Origin: Deltaproteobacteria bacterium UBA6106 | GTDB taxonomy: Bacteria > Desulfobacterota > Syntrophorhabdia > Syntrophorhabdales > Syntrophorhabdaceae | Assembly: GCA_002428485.1 (NCBI GenBank) | Contig: DIWM01000009.1 | Location: 62,535-93,392, forward strand | Direction: 5' to 3' | DNA length: 30,858 bases | Shown here: in pieces, positions 14,373 through 22,889 of the stretch | How the letters are laid out: each line of letters begins with the position of its first letter | Numbering within the stretch: position 1 is the first letter of the stretch | Position numbers and translations under genes: made by a program | Notes under the pieces: generated by a model | What the model was told of the DNA's origin: nothing | The model's database searches: none | What the model saw: the letters and a program-made list of their open reading frames with translations, nothing else

Positions 14373-15764
14373 ATGATGATACTACCTGAACTTTCGACGC
14401 TTATCTTCGCAATCGTATTTCTTTTTCTGTCGCTTGGAAAAAAGAAAGACAGCGCCGTTCTTCTTGCGAAACCCCTATCGATAATAATCCTGGGCATCTC
14501 CCTTGTCGGTGTCCTTGCGAGCGGCCAGCTTTTTTCAGGTGCCTACAGGATCGATCTCTTCTCGCAGGTCTTCAAGGCTATCATCGCTTACGGTTTCTGC
14601 CTTGTCATCTTCATGCTCGACAGGCGGAACGAGATCGAAGAGGCATATTTTCCCGAATACATCATGTTTCTTGGTTTTTCCGCTCTGGGGCTCATGATGC
14701 TTGTCAGCTCCGTGGAGCTCATATCGATCGTCATCGCGCTGGAAGTGTCCTCCTACAGCCTTTACGTTATCATTCCGCTACGGAAGGGGCAAACAAATAT
14801 ACAGATCGAGGCATCGGTGAAATACCTCTTCTTCGGCGCCATCTCGACGGGCATCATGCTGTTTGGCATGAGCTATATCTACGGGATCACGAAATCGACC
14901 TTTTTGAGCGATATCATAAAGGTGCTGCCGGGAGTGATGAACCAGCCGATCGGAGTTTTTGCCCTGATTCTTACCCTTACAGGCTTTTTCTTCAAGCTCT
15001 CCCTTTTCCCGATGCATTTCTGGGCTCCCGATATCTACGAGGGGGCTTCCAACACGACGACGACGTTCATCGCGACGGTTCCCAAGATCGGGGCAGCGGC
15101 GCTTCTTATCAGGATGACAATGCTCGCAAGTGCCTCGGGGGTTCAGTTCGTCAACATCCTCATCGTCCTTGCGGCCATATCGATGACCTTGGGAAACCTT
15201 GTCGGCCTTGTGCAAAAGGACATCAAGAGGCTTCTTGCTTACTCGGGCATTGCCCATGCAGGGTATCTGCTTATGGGTGTGCTGGCATTGAGCAAGGACG
15301 GATACGCAGCGGCAATATATTATATCACCATCTATCTTTTTATGAACCTCGCCTGCTTTTATGTCCTGGTCCTGCTTTCAAAGGATGGAAAGAATGTTGT
15401 CCTCGATGACCTTGTGGGGCTTTCAAAGAGGGCGCCGCTTCTTGCCTTTACCCTTGCCGTCGGGGCCTTTTCGCTCGCAGGCATCCCGCCTACCGGAGGG
15501 TTTACAGGCAAGCTCTTCCTCTTTATGAGCGCGTTCAGGGAAGGTCACCTCGCTATCGTCATAATCGGCGCCGTCAATACTGCCATATCGATCTTCTATT
15601 ACCTGAACCTTGTCAGGATGAGCTATTCGAAAGAAGCAGGATCAGCAGATCCTATCCAGCTTACCTTCAACGAGAAGGCGCTCTGCTGTATCTTCATATT
15701 CCTCGTCCTCTATATGGGGATCGTACCCTTCGGGCTGCTGGATATATTCCGGCTGGCAGTGTAA
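14373..15764 (+). CDS. nuoN: NADH-quinone oxidoreductase subunit N
   Basis: A 463-residue antiporter-like pump subunit and the last gene of the operon. Motifs include IVIALEVSSYSLYVII, LTGFFFKLSLFPMHFWAPDIYEG, FIATVPKIGAAALLIRM and LAGIPPTGGFTGKLFLF. All charged residues expected for the half-channels are present. A GGGG-type ribosome binding site precedes the ATG. No rho-independent terminator is evident downstream, where a small zinc-ribbon gene converges about 50 bp away. Confidence 0.95.
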   Translation: MMILPELSTLIFAIVFLFLSLGKKKDSAVLLAKPLSIIILGISLVGVLASGQLFSGAYRIDLFSQVFKAIIAYGFCLVIFMLDRRNEIEEAYFPEYIMFLGFSALGLMMLVSSVELISIVIALEVSSYSLYVIIPLRKGQTNIQIEASVKYLFFGAISTGIMLFGMSYIYGITKSTFLSDIIKVLPGVMNQPIGVFALILTLTGFFFKLSLFPMHFWAPDIYEGASNTTTTFIATVPKIGAAALLIRMTMLASASGVQFVNILIVLAAISMTLGNLVGLVQKDIKRLLAYSGIAHAGYLLMGVLALSKDGYAAAIYYITIYLFMNLACFYVLVLLSKDGKNVVLDDLVGLSKRAPLLAFTLAVGAFSLAGIPPTGGFTGKLFLFMSAFREGHLAIVIIGAVNTAISIFYYLNLVRMSYSKEAGSADPIQLTFNEKALCCIFIFLVLYMGIVPFGLLDIFRLAV

Positions 15765-15814
15765 AACTAAATCATCAAACGTGAAGCTGGCAGGCAGGAT
15801 GTAAGAGCGCAGGA

Positions 15815-15967
15815 TTACTTTACTTCGACCGGTAATGCCGCGGCAAGTCTTCTGCAATACTCACAGAGGTAAAAAACCCCCTTTCCGGGTACAAAAAATT
15901 TCCCTATAGCCTCTCTCACCAGACACCATTCACATAAAACCTTTTTTTTGTTTGTCTTATTGTTCAT
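15815..15967 (-). CDS. 50-residue zinc-ribbon-like protein
   Basis: A short ORF in the 445-bp gap between nuoN and the PAS regulator. It begins MNNKTNKKKVLCEWC and contains a second pair in YLCEYCRR, so two CxxC knuckles (Cys12/15 and Cys35/38) are separated by 19 residues, the usual layout of a small zinc ribbon. The N-terminus is lysine-rich. There is no strong Shine-Dalgarno sequence, and an in-frame GTG lies two codons upstream. It is oriented like the regulator gene upstream of it and might be co-transcribed. The paired cysteines argue for a real gene. The rest of the gap (15968-16209) holds only an AT-rich palindrome. Confidence 0.55.
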   Translation of the reverse strand: MNNKTNKKKVLCEWCLVREAIGKFFVPGKGVFYLCEYCRRLAAALPVEVK

Positions 15968-16177
15968 TGTCACAAAAAACTGTTTCTCTGCCGCAATAAG
16001 GATATATCATCTTAAACATCACTTACCCTTGCGTTGTTAGAGACTCAAAATCAAAGCCTGCGGGCATCCGGCATTTAGCTGTACCCATGGAGATTATGAA
16101 TTAACCCCCGTCCCCCAATGTAGTCCTCGTTTAAAACTTATTCTACTACACTAAAAAAAGATATAATATATTGAATT

Positions 16178-16214
16178 AATATGGTGATAATATGGTGATA
16201 ATAACCATATTATC
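16178..16214. repeat. AT-rich palindrome with tandem 11-bp repeat
   Basis: An 11-bp unit, AATATGGTGAT, is repeated back to back (16178-16199). Bases 16186-16196 can pair with 16204-16214, giving an 11-bp stem with a 7-nt loop. It overlaps the stop codon of the PAS regulator gene. No T-run follows on either strand, so it is not a classical terminator and could be an operator. Confidence 0.5.
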
Positions 16215-17883
16215 CAAGTGACTGGAGGTGCGTGCGGAGGTTGGCCTTTTTATTGTTCAGCCCGAGTTTTTTGCGTATGTTGTTCCTATGGGAATCGATG
16301 GCGCTTGTTGCTACGCCCATCATTTCCGCTATCTCCTTGGTTGTCTTGCCTTCTTTGATGAATGATGCTACCTCGATCTCCTTGGGGGTAAAGTTAAACT
16401 GCCTTACGGTGTTCAGGTACGGCGATACGATCTCTTTGAGGTTTGTTGCTATGATATCGAGATAGGCGCTTTGCTTGGGCTCCAGTTTACTTTTTTTCAT
16501 TTTATCAATATATAATAAGACCATTTCTCTGATATTCGATACAAATTTATCTTCAAGCTCTTTTCTGTCCCCTTCTCTTTGTTTTAACATTACCTTCAGC
16601 GCAGTGTTAACTTCCTCGAGAGTTTTTGATTTGTTTGTTAGCTCTTGTTTCCGTTCCTTTAATGCGTCCAGTATTTTTTTCTGTTCTGTAATATCATGTG
16701 CACTCCCACGATAACCCAAGAGTTGTCCGTCTCGATCAAAAAAGGGGAACCCATTTATTTCGAGAAGAACCCTATGGCCATCCTTGTGATAACACCAGTT
16801 TAGAAAAGATATAAATGGTTTTTTCTGGGAAAAGGTCTTTTTTATCAGCGGGGTTACCCTTTTTACTTCATCGGGAGGCATTAAATCGGTGAACTTTTTA
16901 CCCAGGAGGTCTTCTGGTTTATAGCCAATGATATCATATACTCTGGGGCTCACATACGTCTCGGTAAGTTCAGCGTCTATTTCCCATATCCACTCTTTGA
17001 TAGATTCTACTAAGGCGCGATATCGTTCTTCCATCTTCGTTCTTACGGCAACTTCCTGCTGTAGTTTTGTGGTACGCTCTGCTACCAATGTGCCGAGGTG
17101 GTCGCGATGTTTTTTCAGTTCCTCTCTAAGCCTGTTACTTTCAGTAATATCCCGGGAGATCTCGAGCACGGCGACAGGTTCGTCATCATCATTCCTAAAG
17201 GCTACATTTGCCGTGCAATGGAATTGAATTGTTTTTCCGTCTATACCGATAACCTCTGTATCGTGTTCGTGTATCCTGCCGTTGCTGAATGCCCGAAGAG
17301 CAATGCATGGATATGGCTCGCAGGGCTTTGTTCGTCTGTGATAAACCTCGTAACATTTTCTGCCGACAATATTGCTTCCGAATATTCTTGTTGCAGGCTC
17401 ATTAGCCCAGAGAATGTTGAACTCTTTGTCCAGCATGCTCATATGATCGGGAATTGATTCGATTATGGCATTGAGTTGATTATCGCTTTCCTGCAGTACC
17501 TTCTCGGTTCGTTTGCGTTCGGTGATATCGCGAATGATTGCCAATATGCAATTTTTGTTACCGATCCTGGCTTGCTTCAGGTTTACCTCGACCCAGAACA
17601 GATCACCGTCCTTGTGTTTGGATTGCCATTCAAAAAGTTGCGGGCCCTCGTGGGTAGCCTTTTTGATCCACTTCAAAGCCTCTTTTTGAGTATACGGCGG
17701 TTCGTTAGTACCCATTGCCGCTATATTGATCTGCCGGACCTCCTCTGGAGTGTAACCATACAACTCGCACATCTTCTCATTAACATCCAGTATGCACCCT
17801 GTTTCAATATCATGGACAAAAATGGCGTCGTTTGCTTTGTTAAATATCTCGTGATAATCGTCAGCCTTCTTCTTGTCTCTCAT
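16210..17883 (-). CDS. Triple-PAS LuxR-type transcriptional regulator
   Basis: A 557-residue soluble sensor-regulator. It has three PAS domains (about residues 10-124, 132-250 and 286-402), each ending in the PAC-type DIT-E motif, then a helical linker (403-490) and a LuxR/GerE DNA-binding domain (about 497-557) with FTPKEIEVASFIKEGKTTKEIAE and HRNNIRKKLGL. The second PAS domain has a cysteine/histidine cluster, CYEVYHRRTKPCEPYPC, that could bind a metal or cofactor. There is no kinase or receiver domain, so it probably binds a signal and DNA in the same polypeptide. It lies 24 bp downstream of the beta-propeller gene on the same strand, suggesting one operon. The ligand is unknown. Confidence 0.88.
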   Translation of the reverse strand: MRDKKKADDYHEIFNKANDAIFVHDIETGCILDVNEKMCELYGYTPEEVRQINIAAMGTNEPPYTQKEALKWIKKATHEGPQLFEWQSKHKDGDLFWVEVNLKQARIGNKNCILAIIRDITERKRTEKVLQESDNQLNAIIESIPDHMSMLDKEFNILWANEPATRIFGSNIVGRKCYEVYHRRTKPCEPYPCIALRAFSNGRIHEHDTEVIGIDGKTIQFHCTANVAFRNDDDEPVAVLEISRDITESNRLREELKKHRDHLGTLVAERTTKLQQEVAVRTKMEERYRALVESIKEWIWEIDAELTETYVSPRVYDIIGYKPEDLLGKKFTDLMPPDEVKRVTPLIKKTFSQKKPFISFLNWCYHKDGHRVLLEINGFPFFDRDGQLLGYRGSAHDITEQKKILDALKERKQELTNKSKTLEEVNTALKVMLKQREGDRKELEDKFVSNIREMVLLYIDKMKKSKLEPKQSAYLDIIATNLKEIVSPYLNTVRQFNFTPKEIEVASFIKEGKTTKEIAEMMGVATSAIDSHRNNIRKKLGLNNKKANLRTHLQSLG

Positions 17884-17907
17884 CTGACACGAAACCTCTG
17901 GCAGGGG

Positions 17908-19296
17908 CTACTCTATTCTCTCTACCACCTGAAAGATGTGGTTGCCCTTCACGGCGATGTACCGCAGTGTATCGGGTGAGTCGAAGACGATCCTTCCAAT
18001 ACCGGGCAGCGGAGTGATGTCGGACTCTTTCCGCTCCTTGCCATCGACCACGACAAACCGATTCTTGCCCTGCTGGGCTATGTAAGCTACATGTTTTCCG
18101 TCCGGGCTGAACAGGAGAGAATCTTCAATAATGCTGTCGTATTCTTTCTCTTCTTTGCCGTCGATAATTACTAAAAATTTTTTCCCTTTCCGGACAATAT
18201 AGGCAAGTTGCTTGCCGTCAGGGCTGAAAACAGGATTATCGGAAACGATATCTTCGTAGGGCCTTCCTTCCCTTGCATTATGGACAACGAACCATGCGCC
18301 GTCCTTCTGGGCGCCATAGGCAAGTTGCCGGCTATCCCGGCTGAAGACAGGTGTTTCTAATAAGTCGTAATGTTTTCTCTCTTCCCCGTCGAGAACGACG
18401 AACCACCTGGGGCCGGACTTTGCGCCATAGGTAAGCTTCTTGCTGTCAGGGCTGAAAAGGGGAGTGCCCCGTTTTATGCTGTCGTATGATTTTTCTTCTT
18501 TTCCGTCGAGAACGACGAACCACCTGTCGCCCATGCGAGCATTATAGGCAACGCGCTTGCTGTCGGGACTGAAGGCGATGGTTGTCCCTACGCCGTCATA
18601 TCGCCTGCTTTCCTTCTCATCGAGAACGCAGACGACCTTGCCGTCTGTGAATGCGTTATAGGCGACGTGCATGCCGTCGGGGCTGAAGACCGGTGTCCCG
18701 ACCATGATGGCATCATAGTATCTGCCTTCCTTGCCGTCTACAACAACATGCCAGTTGTTTCCTATACGCACATTATAGGCAAGCCGCCTGCTGTCCGGGC
18801 TGAAGACCAGTGTGCCTATGTCGTCGTATTTTTTCCCCTCTTTTTCATCTGCCATTACGAACCACCTGTCGGCTGATCGTGCCGGATAAGCGATCCTCGC
18901 GCTGTCGGGACTGAAGGTGATGAGATGAACGGCTACACGATCATACTGTTTGCCTTCCATGCCGTTGACAACTACGGCCCATTTGTTACCTGATTTTGCG
19001 CCATAGGCAAAACGCCTGCCGTCGGGGCTGAAGATCGGTGCGCCAAGGTCATCATATCTTTTTCCTTCTTTGCCGTCGACGACAACGGTGTATTTGTCTC
19101 CGCTTGTTTTTTTAATAAATGCCGTCCGTTTGTTATCCGGGCTCGCCCGAAAGGATTCCTCGACAATGGATGAAATATCAACACCGGCTGTCGCACCCCC
19201 TGATGCGGCCGCCCTGTGGGAGCTTGCCTGACCATAGGCCAATCCGCTTACGGCAATGAAAAGACAGGTAAAAATGATTAATGATCTTTTTAACAT
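17908..19296 (-). CDS. Exported WD40-like (PD40) beta-propeller protein
   Basis: A 462-residue protein with an N-terminal signal peptide (about residues 1-24, ending near YGQA). The rest is eleven repeats of about 38 residues, each with an FSPDSKRVAYNAR-like segment followed by a WFVVLDGKE-like strand and a YD turn. These are PD40/TolB-type beta-propeller repeats, expected to fold as one large or two smaller propellers in the periplasm. Propellers of this kind usually bind partners or substrates rather than catalyse. Repeats are recent enough to look alike at the DNA level. It is probably co-transcribed with the PAS/LuxR regulator that follows. Its binding partner is unknown. Confidence 0.85.
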   Translation of the reverse strand: MLKRSLIIFTCLFIAVSGLAYGQASSHRAAASGGATAGVDISSIVEESFRASPDNKRTAFIKKTSGDKYTVVVDGKEGKRYDDLGAPIFSPDGRRFAYGAKSGNKWAVVVNGMEGKQYDRVAVHLITFSPDSARIAYPARSADRWFVMADEKEGKKYDDIGTLVFSPDSRRLAYNVRIGNNWHVVVDGKEGRYYDAIMVGTPVFSPDGMHVAYNAFTDGKVVCVLDEKESRRYDGVGTTIAFSPDSKRVAYNARMGDRWFVVLDGKEEKSYDSIKRGTPLFSPDSKKLTYGAKSGPRWFVVLDGEERKHYDLLETPVFSRDSRQLAYGAQKDGAWFVVHNAREGRPYEDIVSDNPVFSPDGKQLAYIVRKGKKFLVIIDGKEEKEYDSIIEDSLLFSPDGKHVAYIAQQGKNRFVVVDGKERKESDITPLPGIGRIVFDSPDTLRYIAVKGNHIFQVVERIE

Positions 19297-19326
19297 TCCG
19301 GCACCTCACCCATGTCTTCTTGTCTT

Positions 19327-19355
19327 ATTTTCTTGATTCCCGCACGTTTTGTCAA
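19327..19355 (-). promoter_or_regulatory. Candidate promoter of the propeller-regulator operon
   Basis: On the minus strand a perfect TTGACA (19355-19350) is followed after 17 bp by GAAAAT (19332-19327), a weak -10. A GAGGTG ribosome binding site precedes the ATG at 19296. It would transcribe the beta-propeller gene and then the PAS/LuxR gene. Confidence 0.45.
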
Positions 19356-19394
19356 CGAATTACAGCACCTGAAGCACTTTTATTATGTACAATC

Positions 19395-19724
19395 CTACCA
19401 TTTTTTGAACATAAAGAATACAGCGCCGATGATCATGAGGAAGGCGACGATATAGTTCCACCGCAGGCCTTCCCTGAGGTAGAGGATGGAGAAAAAGGCG
19501 AACACTATAAGGGTAATAACTTCCTGTATGATCTTTAGCTGTGCAGCCGAGAATTGAGAGTGCCCCATCCTGTTTGCCGGCACCTGAAAACAGTATTCAG
19601 CAAAGGCGATGAGCCAGCTGAAGAGGATTACTTTCCAGAGGGCAGTTTCCTTGAATTTCAGGTGCCCGTACCATGCCATGGTCATAAAGACATTTGAGAT
19701 CGTCAGCATCGCAACCGTTTTCAT
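19395..19724 (-). CDS. DUF486 family small membrane protein
   Basis: A 109-residue protein with four hydrophobic segments, belonging to DUF486, small proteins related to the drug/metabolite transporter superfamily. Recognisable stretches are SNVFMTMAWYGHLKFKE, AFAEYCFQVPANRMGH and LREGLRWNYIVAFLMIIGAVFFMF. Length is normal for the family. It is transcribed divergently from the flavoprotein gene, with 167 bp between the two starts. The transported substrate, if any, is unknown. Confidence 0.85.
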   Translation of the reverse strand: MKTVAMLTISNVFMTMAWYGHLKFKETALWKVILFSWLIAFAEYCFQVPANRMGHSQFSAAQLKIIQEVITLIVFAFFSILYLREGLRWNYIVAFLMIIGAVFFMFKKW

Positions 19725-19891
19725 ATGGGTCCTTACCTTAGCAATGATATGGAGTATAAAAACTTAAAATTTTATCCGTGAATTTTTACAACGTGTACGG
19801 GTTCCCAGTCAAGCCTATTCCGACACTGCATTGTTGTTCGTTGTGCCTTTGTTTGATAGACTATATGATAGGAGATTTTTGGAGGCTAAAA

Positions 19892-21460
19892 ATGAAGAAG
19901 AGGGTCATTGTCATAGGGGCCGGTCTTGCCGGAATGATCGCAGCCTACATGGCGCAGAGAGAGGGTGCAGAGGTTTTGCTCGTCGACAGGGGGTCCATTG
20001 GACTTGGCACCAACTCGGCAATGGCAAACGGTGTATTCGCCGGCCCGACCGGTTCATACGGCGGGAAGGAATATATTGCCGATACGATCGACATAGGGAG
20101 AGGGATCAACAGGAGGCCCATGGTAGAGATCGCCGCGGCAGAGGCAAGAGGCGCCATTTCCCTGCTCCGATCTGTTGGGCTCGATGTCGTGGAAGGGACG
20201 AACCTGCACTCAGTAAGATCTCCTGATCCGGCGGTCATCCCCGGCGTGGCCATTGTTAAAAAGATCGCCGGGGCGCTTGTTTCTCTTGACGGGTTTCGCG
20301 CCATAACCGGTTTCTACGTGACGGATATTATGAAGGCGGAAGGGTGCGCGTGCGGCATAAGAGGATTGAGCGCAACAGGGAAAGAGACAGCAATCGCTGC
20401 CGACGCGGTGATCCTTGCCGCCGGCGGGGCGGGCGCGGTCTATCTGAAGAACGATAACCAGAAGACGATAATGGGACAGGGATACGAGGTTGCAGTGCGG
20501 GCAGGGTTAGCCCTATGGGATATGGAGTTCGTCCAGTTCTATCCCCTTGTCTTCGCCGACCCGCACCTGCCTTCCATGCTTGTTTTCCCTCCGTATCACG
20601 AAGCGGCAGAGCTGACAAACAGCGTAGGAGAGGATATCGTCGTGAAATACGGTCTTGGCAACATCAACGAGGCCGTTATAAAGAAACGGGATGAGTTTTC
20701 GGCCATCCTCTTCCGGGAATTGCAGTCGGGACCTGTGTCGATGGATTTCAGAAATATCCCGCCAAAGATGTGGAAGGAGCACCCCTTAAGCCTTCTTGCC
20801 AGGATGAAGCATGATTTCTCAACGGAGCCTGCCGCCGTTTCCCCTGCCGCCCACTTTTTCATGGGAGGTGTGAAGATAGACGAAAAAGGAGAGACGGAAC
20901 TGCCGGGGCTTTTTGCGTGCGGAGAAGTGGCATTCGGGCTCCATGGGGCCAACAGGCGAGGAGGCAACGCATTGCTGGAATGCATTGTCTTCGGGAGTAT
21001 TGCCGGAAAGAGCGCGGCGCGGCATGCCATGGAAAGCGATACGCATTCCATGAAGCGCCCCGAGCCTGTACCGGCCGATATATCCGGCAGCAAAGGTGAT
21101 TTCCGTGCAATCAGACAGGAGATACGCGGGATCGCATGGAACAATGCCGGAGTCGTGAGGTCTGAAGAGGGGATGAAAGAGGGGCTTGAAAAGATCGGCG
21201 AGGCGCAGCGGAGGCTGAAAGAAGCGGCGCCGGCAAATGAAAGGGACAGGAGGTTGAAGCTTGACATCGGAAGCGCTGCGTTTACGGTCCAGGCGATCCT
21301 GACGGCAAGCCTCGGCAGGAAAGAGAGCCGGGGCAGCTTCCTTAGAGGCGATCTCCCCGGCGAGGACAACACGAACTGGAAGAAGAACTCCTGCCTGAAA
21401 TACGACGCAGAGCATGATTTATTTGCGCTGAGCTTCGAAAACGTCGGACAAAAGATTTAA
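19892..21460 (+). CDS. Orphan fumarate-reductase/NadB-like flavoprotein
   Basis: A 522-residue FAD_binding_2 family oxidoreductase related to fumarate reductase, succinate dehydrogenase and L-aspartate oxidase flavoproteins. The dinucleotide motif VIGAGLAGMIAAYMAQ is at the N-terminus, and His321 in HFFMGGVKI and Arg355 in HGANRRGGNALLE match substrate-contact positions. The histidine that binds FAD covalently in SdhA/FrdA is absent (GLGTNSAMANG). The catalytic-arginine region, CRGEGG in FrdA, reads YHEAAE, with Tyr235 in place of the arginine, so ordinary fumarate/succinate chemistry is doubtful. I chose ATG 19892 because GGAGG lies just upstream and it begins directly at the nucleotide-binding strand; an ATG at 19778 would add 38 residues. 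No iron-sulfur or membrane-anchor partner is nearby. Confidence 0.8.
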   Translation: MKKRVIVIGAGLAGMIAAYMAQREGAEVLLVDRGSIGLGTNSAMANGVFAGPTGSYGGKEYIADTIDIGRGINRRPMVEIAAAEARGAISLLRSVGLDVVEGTNLHSVRSPDPAVIPGVAIVKKIAGALVSLDGFRAITGFYVTDIMKAEGCACGIRGLSATGKETAIAADAVILAAGGAGAVYLKNDNQKTIMGQGYEVAVRAGLALWDMEFVQFYPLVFADPHLPSMLVFPPYHEAAELTNSVGEDIVVKYGLGNINEAVIKKRDEFSAILFRELQSGPVSMDFRNIPPKMWKEHPLSLLARMKHDFSTEPAAVSPAAHFFMGGVKIDEKGETELPGLFACGEVAFGLHGANRRGGNALLECIVFGSIAGKSAARHAMESDTHSMKRPEPVPADISGSKGDFRAIRQEIRGIAWNNAGVVRSEEGMKEGLEKIGEAQRRLKEAAPANERDRRLKLDIGSAAFTVQAILTASLGRKESRGSFLRGDLPGEDNTNWKKNSCLKYDAEHDLFALSFENVGQKI

Positions 21461-21933
21461 GATGTTCCTTTTTCGACCCGGTCTTCCAGTTCCCCGATGT
21501 ACGCGGAAAGGGTGTTGGTCGACTCCTCAACCATAGCGCGGAGATCGCGATCAAGTTGGTCCAGCCTTGCCAGCAAGGCTTCCCTCGACTCTGCGTCCAG
21601 ATCTGCCTGCCTCTTCAGTTCTGCCTCCAAGAATCCTCGCAGTTCGGTGAAGCGAGAAGCCTCCGCCTGGTTTGCAAGCTCTTTGTTGGCCTGAAGCTCA
21701 CGTGTGTGACGGCGGGTCTCGAGAAGAACCGACGTCTGCAGGTAGACCACGAACACAAGGAACAACCCTGTGAGAAAGACCAGCAGTCCGAGCATGATCA
21801 GCCCGAGCGGCGCCTGAACGGTGGCAAACCCCAAGGAAAGAGTTGTCGGCGTCATGAACGCATTCCAGTTGAGCGTAGCGAAAGCGGCAATTGCGGCCAC
21901 TATTATCAACAAAAACAATGTGCGGATCTTCAT
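21457..21933 (-). CDS. LapA-domain membrane protein with coiled coil
   Basis: A 158-residue protein with two N-terminal transmembrane segments (about residues 4-22 and 43-66) resembling the LapA/DUF1049 domain, including the ATLNWNAFMTPTTLSLGFATVQAP-type stretch between them. A long Glu/Arg-rich cytoplasmic coiled coil (about 70-155) follows. The C-terminal half has a higher Arg/Glu and GC content than its neighbours. It converges with the flavoprotein gene, the two stop codons overlapping by 4 bp, and is 25 bp downstream of the outer membrane protein gene, likely in the same transcript. Confidence 0.75.
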   Translation of the reverse strand: MKIRTLFLLIIVAAIAAFATLNWNAFMTPTTLSLGFATVQAPLGLIMLGLLVFLTGLFLVFVVYLQTSVLLETRRHTRELQANKELANQAEASRFTELRGFLEAELKRQADLDAESREALLARLDQLDRDLRAMVEESTNTLSAYIGELEDRVEKGTS

Positions 21934-21958
21934 ATTGGCCAGCCTCCTTATCCTCTTT

Positions 21959-22825
21959 TCAGAAGTTGTATGTTGCCGTTGCCTTGTACTGTGTCCCCAT
22001 ACGATTCCTGGACCAGCTGTCGAGAGGCTGCTGGGAGTAGAGAGTGACAGAGAAGTGCTTCCCCAGTATTTTCCCTACCTGGGGAGCAAAGAGGATTGTT
22101 GTATGGTTTGTACGGAAATCGTATGCCGGCCGAACTTCTATGACGGTGAAAAACAGCTTAGGCCAGAAGTTCAGCGCAAACAGCCGCAGGGCAAGCAGGT
22201 TCGTGTAGGCAACGTCAGAATCTTTTTCCACATCGAACGAATACTGGAGGGCAGCAATGGCAAACATGGGCCTTGCAACCCTTTTTGATACAGCCAAGGC
22301 CGGCCCCAGGGTTGTTGCCCCACCGCCGAGCTGCTTTTTCTCGGCGGTATTGATCGTGTTCTCTGAGGCAAAGGCAAATTTCAGCTCAGGTTTTCCCCAG
22401 GTATAAAGAAAGGTAAACTTAAGGTCCCCCAATCCCGTAGCGCTGTTAAAGGGTATGCCCGAGAACGTCGCCTGGAAAGGGACATCGAGCTGGAGATATA
22501 GACCCTCTGCAGGGCCTTTTTTGATGGTATAGCCACCCCGGGCGATCCAGCGGGACAGGGCAGGGCTTGCAGGCCATCGACGGGGGAACAGGCCGCCGGG
22601 AGGCAGGTAGGAATAAGTATCATGAGGATAATTATCTCTCTCATAGATAATAGCCATTTTGTCCCTCTGCCGTGTGGGATCAACCCCTGACTTTGCCGCA
22701 AGTTCTTCCATCTGCTGGGCATCCAGGTCTTTTGGCACAATCTTCTCCTTTTCACTTGCAGACGCTGTTGAGCAAAGAAACAATATACATGTAATAAGGC
22801 ATACAATAACGCTTTGCATAGCCAC
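21959..22825 (-). CDS. Probable outer membrane beta-barrel protein
   Basis: A 288-residue exported protein. The signal peptide (about 1-23) ends at STASA. A short soluble N-terminal part (24-80) is followed by alternating amphipathic strands such as GLYLQLDVPFQATFSG, LGDLKFTFLYTWG, PMFAIAALQYSFDVEKDSD and FSVTLYSQQPL. The protein ends in TATYNF, with the C-terminal aromatic typical of BAM substrates. The GLGDLKF stretch recalls the putative phenol-degradation MetA barrel family, but I cannot place it with confidence. A strong promoter and GAGGAGG site precede it. The LapA-like gene follows. Confidence 0.7.
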   Translation of the reverse strand: MAMQSVIVCLITCILFLCSTASASEKEKIVPKDLDAQQMEELAAKSGVDPTRQRDKMAIIYERDNYPHDTYSYLPPGGLFPRRWPASPALSRWIARGGYTIKKGPAEGLYLQLDVPFQATFSGIPFNSATGLGDLKFTFLYTWGKPELKFAFASENTINTAEKKQLGGGATTLGPALAVSKRVARPMFAIAALQYSFDVEKDSDVAYTNLLALRLFALNFWPKLFFTVIEVRPAYDFRTNHTTILFAPQVGKILGKHFSVTLYSQQPLDSWSRNRMGTQYKATATYNF

Positions 22826-22860
22826 CCTCCTCGATATATACGGCCGGACCCTTATTGCTC

Positions 22861-22889
22861 ATTATAGCACACTTATGACCTGCTCTCAA
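22861..22889 (-). promoter_or_regulatory. Strong sigma70-like promoter of the barrel protein gene
   Basis: On the minus strand TTGAGA (22889-22884), a 17-bp spacer and a perfect TATAAT (22866-22861) give the best promoter match in the window apart from those of nuo. The start of transcription would lie about 30 bp before the ATG at 22825, with GAGGAGG between. Confidence 0.65.

Noticed and set aside
15765..15814. A terminator for the nuo operon
   Set aside because: No GC-rich stem followed by a T-run could be found here.
20596..21415. Two overlapping long minus-strand frames opposite the flavoprotein gene
   Set aside because: They are shadows of a family member with intact FAD motifs; translations are Ser/Arg/Pro-rich without domains.
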